Origin: Tunturiibacter empetritectus
Lineage (GTDB): Bacteria; Acidobacteriota; Terriglobia; Terriglobales; Acidobacteriaceae
Direction: 5' to 3'
Assembly: GCF_014201375.1 (NCBI RefSeq)
Contig: NZ_JACHDZ010000001.1
Location: 599,206-663,205, forward strand
DNA: 64,000 nucleotides
The notes beneath the pieces are model-generated. The model saw only the letters and a list, made by a program, of their open reading frames with translations, was not told the DNA's origin and did not search any database. Positions 1 to 8,428 of this stretch are shown here, piece after piece. A program made the position numbers and the translations under genes. Positions within the stretch are counted from its first letter, which is position 1, and each line of letters opens with the position of its first letter.

Positions 1-392
1 ATCGTTGGGGGCTTGGCCGTACCGGGCTGGATATGACGGTGCTTGGTCTGGGTGTTTGTATGGTGCTGGTCGTGGTTGCGCAGACGCGGTGGCAAGCGCC
101 GAGATCTCTTGGTCCTATGGTGCGCATGGGGCGACTGAGCTATGAGGTCTATCTGACACACGTTTTTGTTGTCTTGGGTGTTTTTCATATTTTTCTGATT
201 ATGGGCAAACCAGTCCGAGCCGTTCCGGCAATGTTTCTTGCTGCTCTCCTGCTTTCGGGGCTGCTGGGAGCACTTGTCTCGCGGAGGTATTCAGACCCGA
301 TGAATCGTTGGCTTCGGGCGCGGTGGGTGAAAGATGCAACGAGAGTTGGCTCGGTCCTCGAGACAGAGGCGATGATTGCGGAGGGTGGGTGA
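1..392 (+). CDS. Acyltransferase family 3 protein, C-terminal fragment
   Basis: The frame is open from the window edge (first full codon at base 3), so only the last ~130 residues are visible. It has hydrophobic membrane segments and the stretch MGRLSYEVYLTH, typical of the C-terminal half of membrane-bound acyltransferases (OafA/YrhL family), which move acyl groups onto surface sugars or other envelope substrates. A second hydrophobic segment (AMFLAALLLSGLLGALVS) precedes a basic cytosolic tail. The catalytic His would lie upstream of the window, so substrate and activity cannot be judged. The ATG at 33 is internal, not the start. Confidence 0.7.
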   Translation, partial: RWGLGRTGLDMTVLGLGVCMVLVVVAQTRWQAPRSLGPMVRMGRLSYEVYLTHVFVVLGVFHIFLIMGKPVRAVPAMFLAALLLSGLLGALVSRRYSDPMNRWLRARWVKDATRVGSVLETEAMIAEGG

Positions 393-503
393 TGTTCTCT
401 CGCCGTTGCGAGGAGCGGAGTGGCCTCTTCCTGGCTGAGTGATGCGGCTGCCGTGATTTTGCTATGCTGAACGCATCCTTTGTAAGAGAGAGAGTAACGA
501 ACG

Positions 504-728
504 ATGTCAGAAGAAGCGGTAAAGATTACGGTTCGGCCCAATGGTCCGCTGCGGGTTGAAGGGCATATTGTTTTGAAGGACGCAGATGGTAAGGAGTGGG
601 ATTTGACGGGGAAGCCGGCGATCTCGCTTTGCCGATGCGGGGCCAGCGAGAAGCGGCCGTTTTGTGATGGATCGCATAATCGAGTGGGCTTTCAGTGCGC
701 GGCTGCTCCTGAAGCTGTTCTTACCTAA
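504..728 (+). CDS. CDGSH iron-sulfur domain protein
   Basis: A 74-residue protein with the CDGSH signature: CRCGASEKRPFCDGSH at about residues 43-58 gives the three Cys and one His that ligate a 2Fe-2S cluster in mitoNEET-like proteins. The N-terminal half looks like the short beta-rich segment of stand-alone bacterial CDGSH proteins. It has no membrane anchor and is predicted cytosolic. The role is probably redox or electron transfer; no partner is evident. The ATG is preceded by AGAGAGAGTAACGA, a purine-rich ribosome site. It is monocistronic between the acyltransferase and the CocE-type hydrolase. Confidence 0.85.
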   Translation: MSEEAVKITVRPNGPLRVEGHIVLKDADGKEWDLTGKPAISLCRCGASEKRPFCDGSHNRVGFQCAAAPEAVLT

Positions 729-775
729 AGCTGCAGGCGACCGCGGATTTTACGGATAAAAGCGGATCAGGAGTT
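729..775. repeat. Dispersed repeat GACCGCGGATT...GCGGATCAGG
   Basis: The sequence right after the CDGSH stop (GCGACCGCGGATT, then GCGGATCAGG) resembles two oppositely oriented copies at about 10403-10440 and 10525-10562. The rest of 776-921 has no gene-like frame; it should hold the promoter of the downstream hydrolase. Confidence 0.5.
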
Positions 776-930
776 TTGTTGTCGGGCAAGAAGCAAGGGC
801 CTTGAGGTAAGGTCTTGAGCTGGTGTCCGCGGTTCGTTTGACTTTGTGAGATTCGCGGTTGACTTTTGTTTTCTTGGTCGATCTCCGGATAGAGATTTAG
901 ATCGAGATTTCACTTTGAGGGTTGAGCTTG

Positions 931-3102
931 ATGAAGATTCGCGGCTGCTGTGCGGTGGTTTTTTTTGGATGGATGATGGCTTCGGTGGCTGTGGTAGGGG
1001 CGCAGGAGGCGCAGACTGCGGAGAAGCATCATGCGATTGCGCTGCCGGTGGGGGCGCTGGACGAGTACGTGGGGCAGTATCGGGATGAGGTAGAACCCGA
1101 TGTGGTGAGCTCGGTGTATCGCGAGGGCGGCAAACTCTACATCGAAGGTGAACGGTGGGCGCGAGTAGAGCTGCAGGCTGAGTCTGCCGATCATTTCTAC
1201 GCGAAGGGGCTGCGGGTTGTGTTTGCGCGAAGTGCGGCTAGTAAGGTGTCTGGTTTGACCAGCACGTTTGGCGAACGTGGGGAGCGAGGCGTAGAGACGA
1301 AGGAAGAGCGCTTCAGCCAGGCGGGGATTCGCTTGAATCACTTCAGGGAGTACATGCGCAGTGAGGCGATGATTCCGATGCGCGATGGAGTGAAGCTGCA
1401 TGTGGTGATTCTGCGGCCGGCGGGGTCGGAGGCGCGTGGGGAGGCGTTGCCGTTTTTGATGCAGAGGACGCCGTATGGGACTTCGTGGGTGTCGTCGGCT
1501 GCAGTGAATGGCAGCAAGCCGGAGCTGGCGGCGAGCGGATACATCTTTGTGTTTGGCGATATTCGCGGGCGGTACGAGTCGGAGGGGAAGTTCGTGATGA
1601 ATCGCGCGATCGTTGCACATACGACGAAGAACGATGTGGATGAGACGACCGATACGCGCGACACGATCGACTGGCTGTTGAAGAGTGTGCCGAATAATAA
1701 CGGCAAGGTGGGGGTGCTGGGGGTCTCATATCCGGGGTTTCTGGCGATGTCGGCTGGGATTGAGGCGCATCCGGCGGTGAAGGCGATCTCGCCGCAGGCT
1801 CCGATGACGAATGTTTGGATGGGAGATGATTTTTTTCATAACGGGGCGTTTCGCGAGACGTATGGCTTCGACTATGTGCAACAGTTAGAGGCACAAAAGA
1901 CGGATGCGCGGGTTGAGAGCAAGGAAGACACCTTCGACTTCTTCTTGCGCAATGGGAACTTCGCGGGGGCTGCGGATGCGGCGAAGATGGAGAAGCTGCC
2001 GACGGCGAAGATATTTTTGACGCAACCTACTTATACGAAGTTCTGGCAGGATATGGCGGTGGAGAAGCATCTGACGAAGGTAGAGGTGCCGACGCTCGAG
2101 GTGGGGGGATGGTGGGATCAGGAGGATATGTGGGGGACGCAGGCTGAGTATGCTGCGCTGAAGCCGCATGATACGAATGATGAAGTGTTCATGGTGCTGG
2201 GGCCGTGGAATCACGGTGGGTGGGGGCCGACGACGCGGCATCTTGGGGCGCTGGATTTTGGCGCGGCGACGGGGGATCAGTACAGGAAGACGATGGAGGC
2301 TCCTTTCTTTGAGAAGTATCTGAAGGGGCGCGGTGGGTTCGACCTGACGGGGGTGGCCAGCTTCAGGACTGGGGTTAATAAGTGGGAGCGGTATGAGGCG
2401 TGGCCTCCGACGCAGGGGTTCAGGGAGGCGAAGCTGTTTTTGAATGCTGATGGCGGGTTGTCGAGGGATACGCCTGCGGCTGCTGGAAAAGCTGCGGTTA
2501 GCTACAGCGCAGATCCGGCGAATCCGGTGCCTTATCGGAATCGGCCGATTCAGTCGACGTATGCAGATGGATCGAAGTGGCGGACGTGGCTGGTGGAGGA
2601 TCAGAGGTTTGTGAGTGGGCGGAAGGATTTGACGAATTTTTCATCGCCGGTGCTGGAGAAGGATGTCACTGTGACGGGAGATGTGGTTGCGGATCTGTTT
2701 GCTTCGACGACTGGGACTGATGGTGACTTTGTGGTGAAGCTGATCGATGTTTATCCGAATGATGCGCCGGCTCCGATGGCGGGATATCAGCTGATGATTG
2801 TGGATGAGATCTTTCGTGGGCGGTATCAGAAGAGCTTTGAGACGCCTGAGGCTTTGACGCCGGGGGAGGTGACTGAGTACAGGTGGAGTCTCCATGGAGC
2901 GGATCATACTTTTCTGAAGGGGCACAGGATGATGGTGGAGGTGCAGTCCAGCTGGTTTCCTCTGTATGACCGGAACCCGCAGACGTTTGTGCCGAATATC
3001 ATGACGGCTCCGGCGAGCGCGTATCGGGGGCAGACGGTGACGATCTACGGATCGGAGAAGTATCCGTCGCATCTGGAGTTTTCGGTTCCTGACGGGGATT
3101 GA
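931..3102 (+). CDS. CocE/NonD family hydrolase (peptidase S15 type), secreted
   Basis: About 723 residues, an alpha/beta hydrolase of the X-Pro dipeptidyl-peptidase/cocaine-esterase family. Visible triad candidates: Ser266 in GVSYPG, Asp396 in GGWWDQED and His428 in PWNHGGW, with the order and spacing of CocE. The C-terminal ~240 residues look like the jelly-roll domain of the family. A signal peptide (basic start, hydrophobic core, AQEAQ cleavage region) predicts export. About 100 residues between the signal and the catalytic domain form an extra N-terminal segment. ATG 931 is preferred over TTG 922 because GAGG lies about 10 bases upstream and the signal peptide starts cleanly. Likely an acyl or peptide hydrolase; substrate unknown. 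Confidence 0.85.
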   Translation: MKIRGCCAVVFFGWMMASVAVVGAQEAQTAEKHHAIALPVGALDEYVGQYRDEVEPDVVSSVYREGGKLYIEGERWARVELQAESADHFYAKGLRVVFARSAASKVSGLTSTFGERGERGVETKEERFSQAGIRLNHFREYMRSEAMIPMRDGVKLHVVILRPAGSEARGEALPFLMQRTPYGTSWVSSAAVNGSKPELAASGYIFVFGDIRGRYESEGKFVMNRAIVAHTTKNDVDETTDTRDTIDWLLKSVPNNNGKVGVLGVSYPGFLAMSAGIEAHPAVKAISPQAPMTNVWMGDDFFHNGAFRETYGFDYVQQLEAQKTDARVESKEDTFDFFLRNGNFAGAADAAKMEKLPTAKIFLTQPTYTKFWQDMAVEKHLTKVEVPTLEVGGWWDQEDMWGTQAEYAALKPHDTNDEVFMVLGPWNHGGWGPTTRHLGALDFGAATGDQYRKTMEAPFFEKYLKGRGGFDLTGVASFRTGVNKWERYEAWPPTQGFREAKLFLNADGGLSRDTPAAAGKAAVSYSADPANPVPYRNRPIQSTYADGSKWRTWLVEDQRFVSGRKDLTNFSSPVLEKDVTVTGDVVADLFASTTGTDGDFVVKLIDVYPNDAPAPMAGYQLMIVDEIFRGRYQKSFETPEALTPGEVTEYRWSLHGADHTFLKGHRMMVEVQSSWFPLYDRNPQTFVPNIMTAPASAYRGQTVTIYGSEKYPSHLEFSVPDGD

Positions 3103-3692
3103 GTGGTGGTGGACCGGGGGGTGTCGTGGCGATAAAGACGATTAGCAGCCGGGAGGTCTATCGGAATCCGTGGACCAGCGTGCGCGAAGATGTGATTGAG
3201 CGGGCGAATGGTAAGCGTGGGATCTATGGGGTCGTCGACAAGGACCCCGCTTGCATTGTGATTCCGCTGGAGGTGGGAGCGGAGGGCGAGTTTGTCTATC
3301 TGATTGAGCAGTTTCGGTACACGGTGGGGGCGCGGCACTGGGAGTTTCCGCAGGGCGGGTGGGAGTTGGCGGAGGTGGTGCCGGAGGAGCTGGCTCGGGG
3401 AGAGCTGCGGGAGGAGACCGGGCTGACGGCGGAGCGTATGACACTGCTGTCGACGCTGCAGATTGCGTATGGAGTGATGAACCAGAGGCAGCATGTGTTT
3501 CTGGCCGAGCGGCTCACGATGGGTAAGCCTGACCCGGACGCTGAGGAGCTCGATATCGTGGTGCGCCGGGTGAGGGTGGTGGAGTTCGAGGCGATGATTC
3601 TCGATGGCACGATCGTGGATAACTGCTCGGTGGCGGCCTGGGGGCTGTATAGGATTTGGCGAGAGCGGCGGGAGCTGGATCTGCGGCGGTGA
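3099..3692 (+). CDS. Nudix hydrolase, ADP-ribose pyrophosphatase-like
   Basis: Up to 197 residues with a Nudix box around residues 87-110 (GGWELAEV...ARGELREETGL). It carries an extra residue in the loop and G for the first R of the REUXEE core; the EE and G of that core are intact. The preceding QFRYTVGARHWEFPQGG is typical of ADP-ribose/nucleoside-diphosphate-sugar pyrophosphatases. It overlaps the hydrolase stop by 4 bases, so it is probably cotranslated. The start is uncertain: TTG 3099 or GTG 3126, the latter beginning close to the conserved region. Predicted cytosolic housecleaning enzyme; exact substrate cannot be assigned. Confidence 0.85.
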   Translation: MSGGGPGGVVAIKTISSREVYRNPWTSVREDVIERANGKRGIYGVVDKDPACIVIPLEVGAEGEFVYLIEQFRYTVGARHWEFPQGGWELAEVVPEELARGELREETGLTAERMTLLSTLQIAYGVMNQRQHVFLAERLTMGKPDPDAEELDIVVRRVRVVEFEAMILDGTIVDNCSVAAWGLYRIWRERRELDLRR

Positions 3693-3750
3693 TGGTTGGT
3701 TATGGACAGAGTTTTGCTTTCAAGGATTGCGGACTCTTCATCTAAGATGC

Positions 3751-3930
3751 TGTCCTGCCGGACGGGCCCGCTGCGCGCGGGGCGATCACTTCGTGATGGG
3801 TATACCCCCTTCGGTTGGCGCTCCCGTTGGTCGCGAGGGAAGATGATTCCGACCATCGGGAGGATCGGGCGAAGCTTCAAAAAGGCGTGTGAACGCCCGC
3901 CCTCCGCGCAGGAGGTCCGTCCAGCAGGGC
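3751..3930. repeat. R1 long palindromic intergenic repeat, copy A
   Basis: Begins TGTCCTGCCGGACGGGC and ends with the inverted counterpart CCGTCCAGCAGG, with an inner inverted pair around TTGGTCGCG/CCGACCA. Same family as copies at 6587, 12082 and 56689. It fills most of the Nudix-AsmA gap. Short open frames through it are shadows. Confidence 0.8.
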
Positions 3931-3983
3931 TTCGCTCTTTAGCTTTTTGGCATCAAAAAAGGTCACGGAAGCTGTGATCGAAC

Positions 3984-5561
3984 ATGAACGAATCGATAAG
4001 TGATTTGAAGACCCGGAGGCATCGAGGGGTGTGGGGTTGGATTTTGATCTCTTTGCTGGTTGCGGTCATCGTTCTAGCGATGGTCGGCGAGATTGTAGTT
4101 CATCGGGCGATGCCGATTTTGAAGGGACGCGTGATCGAGACGCTGAGTACCCGCTTCAACAGCAGGGTGGAGATGGACGGGTTTTCCGTCTCTGTAATGA
4201 AGGGGCTTGAGGTGTCAGGAGACGGGTTGCGCATCTATCCGCAGGACGAGGTAGTTGCGGCGGGGGCGACGGATCCTCTGATCACGCTTGGTCATTTTTC
4301 GTTTTATGCGACGCTGTCGGGGTTGTTTGTGAAGCCGATGCATGTTGGGACGGTGCATGTCGCAGGGATGGTGATTCATATTCCGCCGCGCGAGATGCGG
4401 CAGCAGGCGCCTAAGGGTCAGCGGCATCTGGGCAAGATCGAGATTTTGGTGGATAAGATTGCGTTCGACGATTCGAAGCTGATCATCGGGACGATCAAGC
4501 CGGACAAGGAGCCGAAGGAGTTCGAGATGAGCCGCATCATGATGTGGAATGTGGGACCTGATGCACCCTGGAAGTACGACGCTACTCTGGTGAATGCGAT
4601 TCCGAAGGGAGATATTCATGCGACGGGAATGTTTGGGCCGTGGAATAACGAGAGCCCGGGCGACTCGACTGTGACGGGAAGATACACGTTTGATCATGCG
4701 GACCTGAATACGATCAAAGGCATTGGCGGGATACTGTCTTCGGTCGGAGAGTTTAGCGGGCAGTTGAGCAGGATTGTGGTGGATGGAACGACGGAGACGG
4801 CAGATTTTTCGCTGGATACGGCGAATCATCCGGTGCCGCTGCATACGAAGTTTCATGCGATTGTGGATGGGACGAGCGGGGACACGTATCTGCAACCAGT
4901 AGAGGCACAATTAGGTGGGTCGGAGTTTACGTGCAGCGGCGCGGTGGTGAATGTGAAGGGAAAGGGCCACATTATTGATCTGGATGTGAATGTGCCGGCG
5001 GGGCGGATTCAGGACTTTCTGCAGGTTGCGGTGAAGACGACGCCGGTGGTGATGACGGGGCGGCTGCGGATGAAGACAAGGCTGCATATTCGTCCGGGGC
5101 CGGAGAGCGTGTCGAAAAAGATTGGATTGAAGGGGGGATTTTCGCTCGAGCGGATCCATTTCACCAATCCCGAGGTGGAGGACAAGGTGGATATGTTGAG
5201 CCTGCGGGCGCAGGGTGACCCGAAGGCCGCGAAGCCTGGTGCGGAGGATGTGCACTCCGAGATGGTGGGACAGTTTGTGATGGATGCTGGACGGCTTAGC
5301 TTCAGCAAACTGAACTACAGCTTGCCAGGAGCGGATGTGATGCTGGCGGGAGAGTACACATTGGATGGAGAGCGCTTCGAGTTTGAGGGGAAGGTGCGGA
5401 CCAAGGCCAAAGTGTCGCAGATGGTGGCTTCGAGATGGAAGTCGATTCTGCTGAAGCCGGTTGATCCGTTCTTCAAGAAGGATGGGGCCGGTGCAGTGAT
5501 TCCTGTGAAGGTGAGCGGGACGAAGTCAGCGCCGAAGTTCGGGCTGGATCTGCATCACTAG
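3984..5561 (+). CDS. AsmA-like membrane-anchored protein
   Basis: 525 residues. One N-terminal transmembrane helix (about residues 19-40) is followed by a long periplasmic beta-rich region. The start of the soluble part (ETLSTRFNSRVEMDGFSVSV) resembles AsmA/TamB-like proteins, which form beta-taco bridges and are linked to envelope lipid transport or outer-membrane homeostasis. The C-terminus (VIPVKVSGTKSAPKFGLDL) is also typical of AsmA-like C-terminal domains. It stands alone after repeat copy A. A second, larger member of the superfamily (TamB) lies at 35138-39535. The exact subfamily is not resolved. Confidence 0.7.
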   Translation: MNESISDLKTRRHRGVWGWILISLLVAVIVLAMVGEIVVHRAMPILKGRVIETLSTRFNSRVEMDGFSVSVMKGLEVSGDGLRIYPQDEVVAAGATDPLITLGHFSFYATLSGLFVKPMHVGTVHVAGMVIHIPPREMRQQAPKGQRHLGKIEILVDKIAFDDSKLIIGTIKPDKEPKEFEMSRIMMWNVGPDAPWKYDATLVNAIPKGDIHATGMFGPWNNESPGDSTVTGRYTFDHADLNTIKGIGGILSSVGEFSGQLSRIVVDGTTETADFSLDTANHPVPLHTKFHAIVDGTSGDTYLQPVEAQLGGSEFTCSGAVVNVKGKGHIIDLDVNVPAGRIQDFLQVAVKTTPVVMTGRLRMKTRLHIRPGPESVSKKIGLKGGFSLERIHFTNPEVEDKVDMLSLRAQGDPKAAKPGAEDVHSEMVGQFVMDAGRLSFSKLNYSLPGADVMLAGEYTLDGERFEFEGKVRTKAKVSQMVASRWKSILLKPVDPFFKKDGAGAVIPVKVSGTKSAPKFGLDLHH

Positions 5562-5564
5562 GAG

Positions 5565-5783
5565 TTACTTGAGAGTCCGCCGCCTTGAATAGCGGGTGGC
5601 GCTTTCGATCAGGATGAGGGCTAGTCCGAGGAAGAGGATGGGGCCTGACCATGCGGAGGCATGGCCGAGGTGAGGCGAGAGAGTTCGCACGACAAAGAGC
5701 CAGACGAGGATGGCGAGGGCGAAGGCGCCGTCGTCGACGAAGAGGCCGAAGATCTCGCGCAGGATGGTTTTGATCGAGTTCAT
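5565..5783 (-). CDS. Small membrane protein, unknown function
   Basis: 72 residues with two hydrophobic segments (about 18-34 and 43-60) and a basic tail SRRRTLK. The start codon follows AGGAAGACCGTC on the minus strand, a usable ribosome site. It begins 11 bases after the stop of the COG4280-like membrane protein, so it is probably the last gene of the 10.4-5.6 kb operon. No recognised domain. Confidence 0.6.
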   Translation of the reverse strand: MNSIKTILREIFGLFVDDGAFALAILVWLFVVRTLSPHLGHASAWSGPILFLGLALILIESATRYSRRRTLK

Positions 5784-5793
5784 GACGGTCTTC

Positions 5794-6552
5794 CTATGGG
5801 ATCGATGGCACGGTTTGCGAGCGGTTGCGGCAGAGAGGCACCGTCACCAGTGCGAGGAGGAGGTAGGCCGCGATGAGAGCGAGGATGGACCAGTCGGCTG
5901 CGGGCCAGTGGAGGTCGAGGCCCTCGCCGACCCAGAAGGTTCCGAAGGCGGAGAGCAGGACACCGACGATGAACTTGAGGGTGTTCTCGGGGACTCGCGC
6001 GAGCGGGCGATGCAGGATGAGGCCGAGGGTGATGACTACGAGGAGAGCCGCCACGGCACCGAGGCTGGCGGGGAGGAGGGTGCCGGCGCGGCCTGCGCCG
6101 ATGGCGATGACGATGAAGACGACCTCGGTGCCTTCGAGCATGGTGATGTTGAAGGCGGCGGCGAATGCGATCTTGTCCCAGGCGGCGGGGAGGTTGCCGT
6201 GCTGGCGCATGGCTTTGGTGTTCTTCGAGAAGGCTGCCGCTTCGTCGTGAAGGGGGATGAGGCCGGCGGCTCTGAGGATGGCTTTGCGCAGCCAGCGTAG
6301 GCCGAAGAGGAGGAGCAGCGTGCCTACGGTGAGTTGAAGGACGGGCAGGGGGATGTGGGTGAGGGCGGTCCCAAGCGCTGCGATGATGAGGAGGAGAACG
6401 GCGATGGCTGAGGCGCTGCCGATGAGGGCTGAGCGCCAGCCTCGGACGCTGCCCACGGCGAGGACCACGGTGAGGGCTTCTACGCACTCGACGAGGGAGG
6501 CCAGGAAGGAGGCTGTGATTGAGGTGCCGATATGTGCCCAGCCTGTGCCCAT
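5794..6552 (-). CDS. COG4280-like multipass membrane protein
   Basis: 252 residues with about seven transmembrane helices. Two related acidic motifs, LVECVEALTVV near the N-terminus and MLEGTEVVFIV in the second half, suggest an internally duplicated transporter fold of the kind seen in cation transporters (TMEM165/GDT1, FTR1). The family looks like COG4280; the function is unknown. The start is the ATG at 6552, preceded by AGGGAGAACG. A longer frame to 6675 only reads through repeat copy B. It follows the VWA gene in the same orientation, so it may belong to the AAA+/VWA operon although a repeat separates them. Confidence 0.6.
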   Translation of the reverse strand: MGTGWAHIGTSITASFLASLVECVEALTVVLAVGSVRGWRSALIGSASAIAVLLLIIAALGTALTHIPLPVLQLTVGTLLLLFGLRWLRKAILRAAGLIPLHDEAAAFSKNTKAMRQHGNLPAAWDKIAFAAAFNITMLEGTEVVFIVIAIGAGRAGTLLPASLGAVAALLVVITLGLILHRPLARVPENTLKFIVGVLLSAFGTFWVGEGLDLHWPAADWSILALIAAYLLLALVTVPLCRNRSQTVPSIP

Positions 6553-6586
6553 CGTTCTCCCTTTTGGTGATGATAGATGAAAGAGT

Positions 6587-6672
6587 TGTCCTGCCGGACG
6601 GCCCACTGCGCGTGGGGCGGCACTTCGTGACTTGTATACCGCTTCGCTTGTCCTCCCGTTGGTCGGAGGGAG
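6587..6672. repeat. R1 repeat, copy B (half element)
   Basis: Matches the left arm of the R1 family (TGTCCTGCCGGACGG ... CTCCCGTTGGTCGG) but lacks the inverted right arm. It lies between the VWA gene stop and the COG4280-like gene, inside a predicted operon. Confidence 0.75.
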
Positions 6673-6684
6673 CATCTATGACGC

Positions 6685-7929
6685 CTAGTGAACCGTTTTC
6701 ATGCGGCGGGACATGAAGTCCATCAGCAGGTAGTTGCCTAGATTTTCCGGAGTGGTGAAGTAGGCTTTGCCGCGGCACATCGCGCTGACCTGCTGAACGA
6801 ACTGCACGAGAGAGAAGTCGCTGGCGAGCATGAAGGTGTTGATCATGATGTTGGAGCGCTTGCAGCGGGCTACCTCTTCGAGGGTTTCGGAGATGACGAG
6901 GGGGTCGAGGCCGAAGGCATTTTTGTAGATGCGGCCGTCGGGGAGGGTGAGGGCTGAGGGTTTGCCGTCGGTGATCATGACGATCTGCTTCATGTCTTTA
7001 TTCTGACGGGCGAGGATGCGCTGCGCCATGCGGAGGCCTTCGCGAGTGTTGGTGTAGTGCGGGCCGACTTTGACGCGGGAGAGTTGCGAGACGGGAATCT
7101 CTTCGGCGGTGTCGTGGAAGAGGACGAGGTTGAGGGTGTCGCCGGGGAACTGGGTGCGGATGAGGTGCGAGAGGGCCATCGCCACGCGTTTTGCTGGAGT
7201 AAAGCGATCTTCGCCGTAGAGGATCATCGAGTGCGAGCAGTCGAGCAGGACGACGGTGGCGCAGGAGGATTGGTAGTCGGACTGGTGGACATGGATGTCG
7301 GAGTGGAAGATGTTGAGCGGGGCGTGCTCTTCTCCCTCGATGGCGGTGGCTAGACCTTCGCGGGCAAAGACGCTGGAGAGGGTGGCGGTGATATCCAGAT
7401 TTAGGGTGTCGCCAAACTCGTAGAGCTTGCTGCTGCCGTTGGTCTCGACGCCGGCGGCTTCGTGGCGAGTGTCGTGGCGGCCGAGATTGGACTTGCCGAG
7501 GGGGCCGAGGAGTTCGCGGAGGGCTTTGTAGCCGAGGAAGTCCATGCCTTTGTCGGTGACCTCGAAGCGGGCCTCAGTGTTGCCGTCGCCTTGTTCGCCC
7601 TGGCCTTGTTGAGGCATCTCGGCGTTGATGAAGTTCTGCTCCTGCATCTTCTGGATGATCTGGTCAATGAGTTCTTCGACCTGTTCTTCGGAGAGGGCTT
7701 CGTACTTTTCCTGGGCTTCGTCGTCGAAGATGTCGCCGGAGTCGAGGGCCTGGCGGATTGCCTCGCGGAGGTTCTCCATGGTCTGGTCGCCGTCGAACTC
7801 CTGGAAGCGGGACATGGGGTCGTTGAAGCCGGAGTCGAGCAGGAAGTCGGAGAGGGCCTGCATGAGATCTTCGAGGCCGAAGGAGGAGGCGAGGTCGCCG
7901 GTGAACTTTGTGTATCGGACGCGCTTCAT
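6685..7929 (-). CDS. VWA domain protein, partner of MoxR/ChlI-type ATPase
   Basis: 414 residues. The C-terminal half is a von Willebrand A domain with an intact metal site: DCSHS at residues 230-234 and ITDGKPS downstream. The N-terminal half is acidic and helical with a Gln/Gly-rich linker around 105-118. Such proteins pair with MoxR-type AAA+ ATPases to insert metals or remodel enzyme complexes, as in ChlD/ChlI and CoxE/CoxD. That fits the AAA+ gene two positions upstream, with the small 7939 gene between them. Cytosolic by sequence. The client is unknown; no cofactor enzyme is adjacent. Confidence 0.75.
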   Translation of the reverse strand: MKRVRYTKFTGDLASSFGLEDLMQALSDFLLDSGFNDPMSRFQEFDGDQTMENLREAIRQALDSGDIFDDEAQEKYEALSEEQVEELIDQIIQKMQEQNFINAEMPQQGQGEQGDGNTEARFEVTDKGMDFLGYKALRELLGPLGKSNLGRHDTRHEAAGVETNGSSKLYEFGDTLNLDITATLSSVFAREGLATAIEGEEHAPLNIFHSDIHVHQSDYQSSCATVVLLDCSHSMILYGEDRFTPAKRVAMALSHLIRTQFPGDTLNLVLFHDTAEEIPVSQLSRVKVGPHYTNTREGLRMAQRILARQNKDMKQIVMITDGKPSALTLPDGRIYKNAFGLDPLVISETLEEVARCKRSNIMINTFMLASDFSLVQFVQQVSAMCRGKAYFTTPENLGNYLLMDFMSRRMKTVH

Positions 7930-7938
7930 AGTTTTCGC

Positions 7939-8358
7939 CTAGTGGACCCAGCGTGTGTTGACGACGGTGAGTTGTGGACAGCCGGCTTTGGCGGCGAGCT
8001 GTTTGTCGGTGAGAGCGGGTGCTTGCGACTGGTGTCTGATTTTTGACTGGAAGGATTTGATGTCGTCGAAGCGGAAGACCTGACAGCCGCGGAGGAAGTC
8101 GACCACGTCACCGGTGTTGCGGTCGATGGAGTACATGCGGACGAGGTGGGCCTTTTTGTAGATGCCGATCGAGTCGAAGCCGTCGTCGGTGTCGGGATGC
8201 ATGGGGTCGAGGGTGTAGTCGGGGTCGGCTAGAGGCCAGCCTTCGTCGTGGGCGAGGATGGTGGCGATGTCGTTCAGTTGGTCCGCGGAGAGGTGAGGGC
8301 GCGGCTTCTCCGGGGGAGCGGCAAGGGCGAGTAGCGCGAGAGTGGAGGTCAGGAGCAT
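7939..8358 (-). CDS. Small exported protein of unknown function
   Basis: 139 residues. The N-terminus (MLLTSTLALLALAAPPEKP) is a signal-peptide-like hydrophobic stretch. The rest is soluble and acidic with two Cys (CQVF and AGCPQL). No family is recognised. It sits between the AAA+ and VWA genes, 9 bases before the VWA start, so it is probably cotranscribed. A hairpin precedes it at 8374-8410. Confidence 0.55.
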   Translation of the reverse strand: MLLTSTLALLALAAPPEKPRPHLSADQLNDIATILAHDEGWPLADPDYTLDPMHPDTDDGFDSIGIYKKAHLVRMYSIDRNTGDVVDFLRGCQVFRFDDIKSFQSKIRHQSQAPALTDKQLAAKAGCPQLTVVNTRWVH

Positions 8359-8373
8359 AGTTTGAGCCGGTGC

Positions 8374-8410
8374 GTGAGGAAAGCCCGAATCTACCTTGAG
8401 CTTTCCTCAC
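8374..8410 (-). promoter_or_regulatory. Intercistronic hairpin between AAA+ gene and small exported protein
   Basis: Perfect 11-bp inverted repeat GTGAGGAAAGC (8374-8384) / GCTTTCCTCAC (8400-8410) with a 15-base loop. No U-run follows on either strand, so it is more likely an mRNA stability or processing hairpin than a terminator. Confidence 0.5.
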
Positions 8411-8428
8411 GGGGGTAGAAAAGGGCTT

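Noticed and set aside
6552..6675. Longer N-terminus for the COG4280-like protein (start 6675)
   Set aside because: Those codons translate R1 repeat copy B; AGGGAGAACG supports the ATG at 6552.
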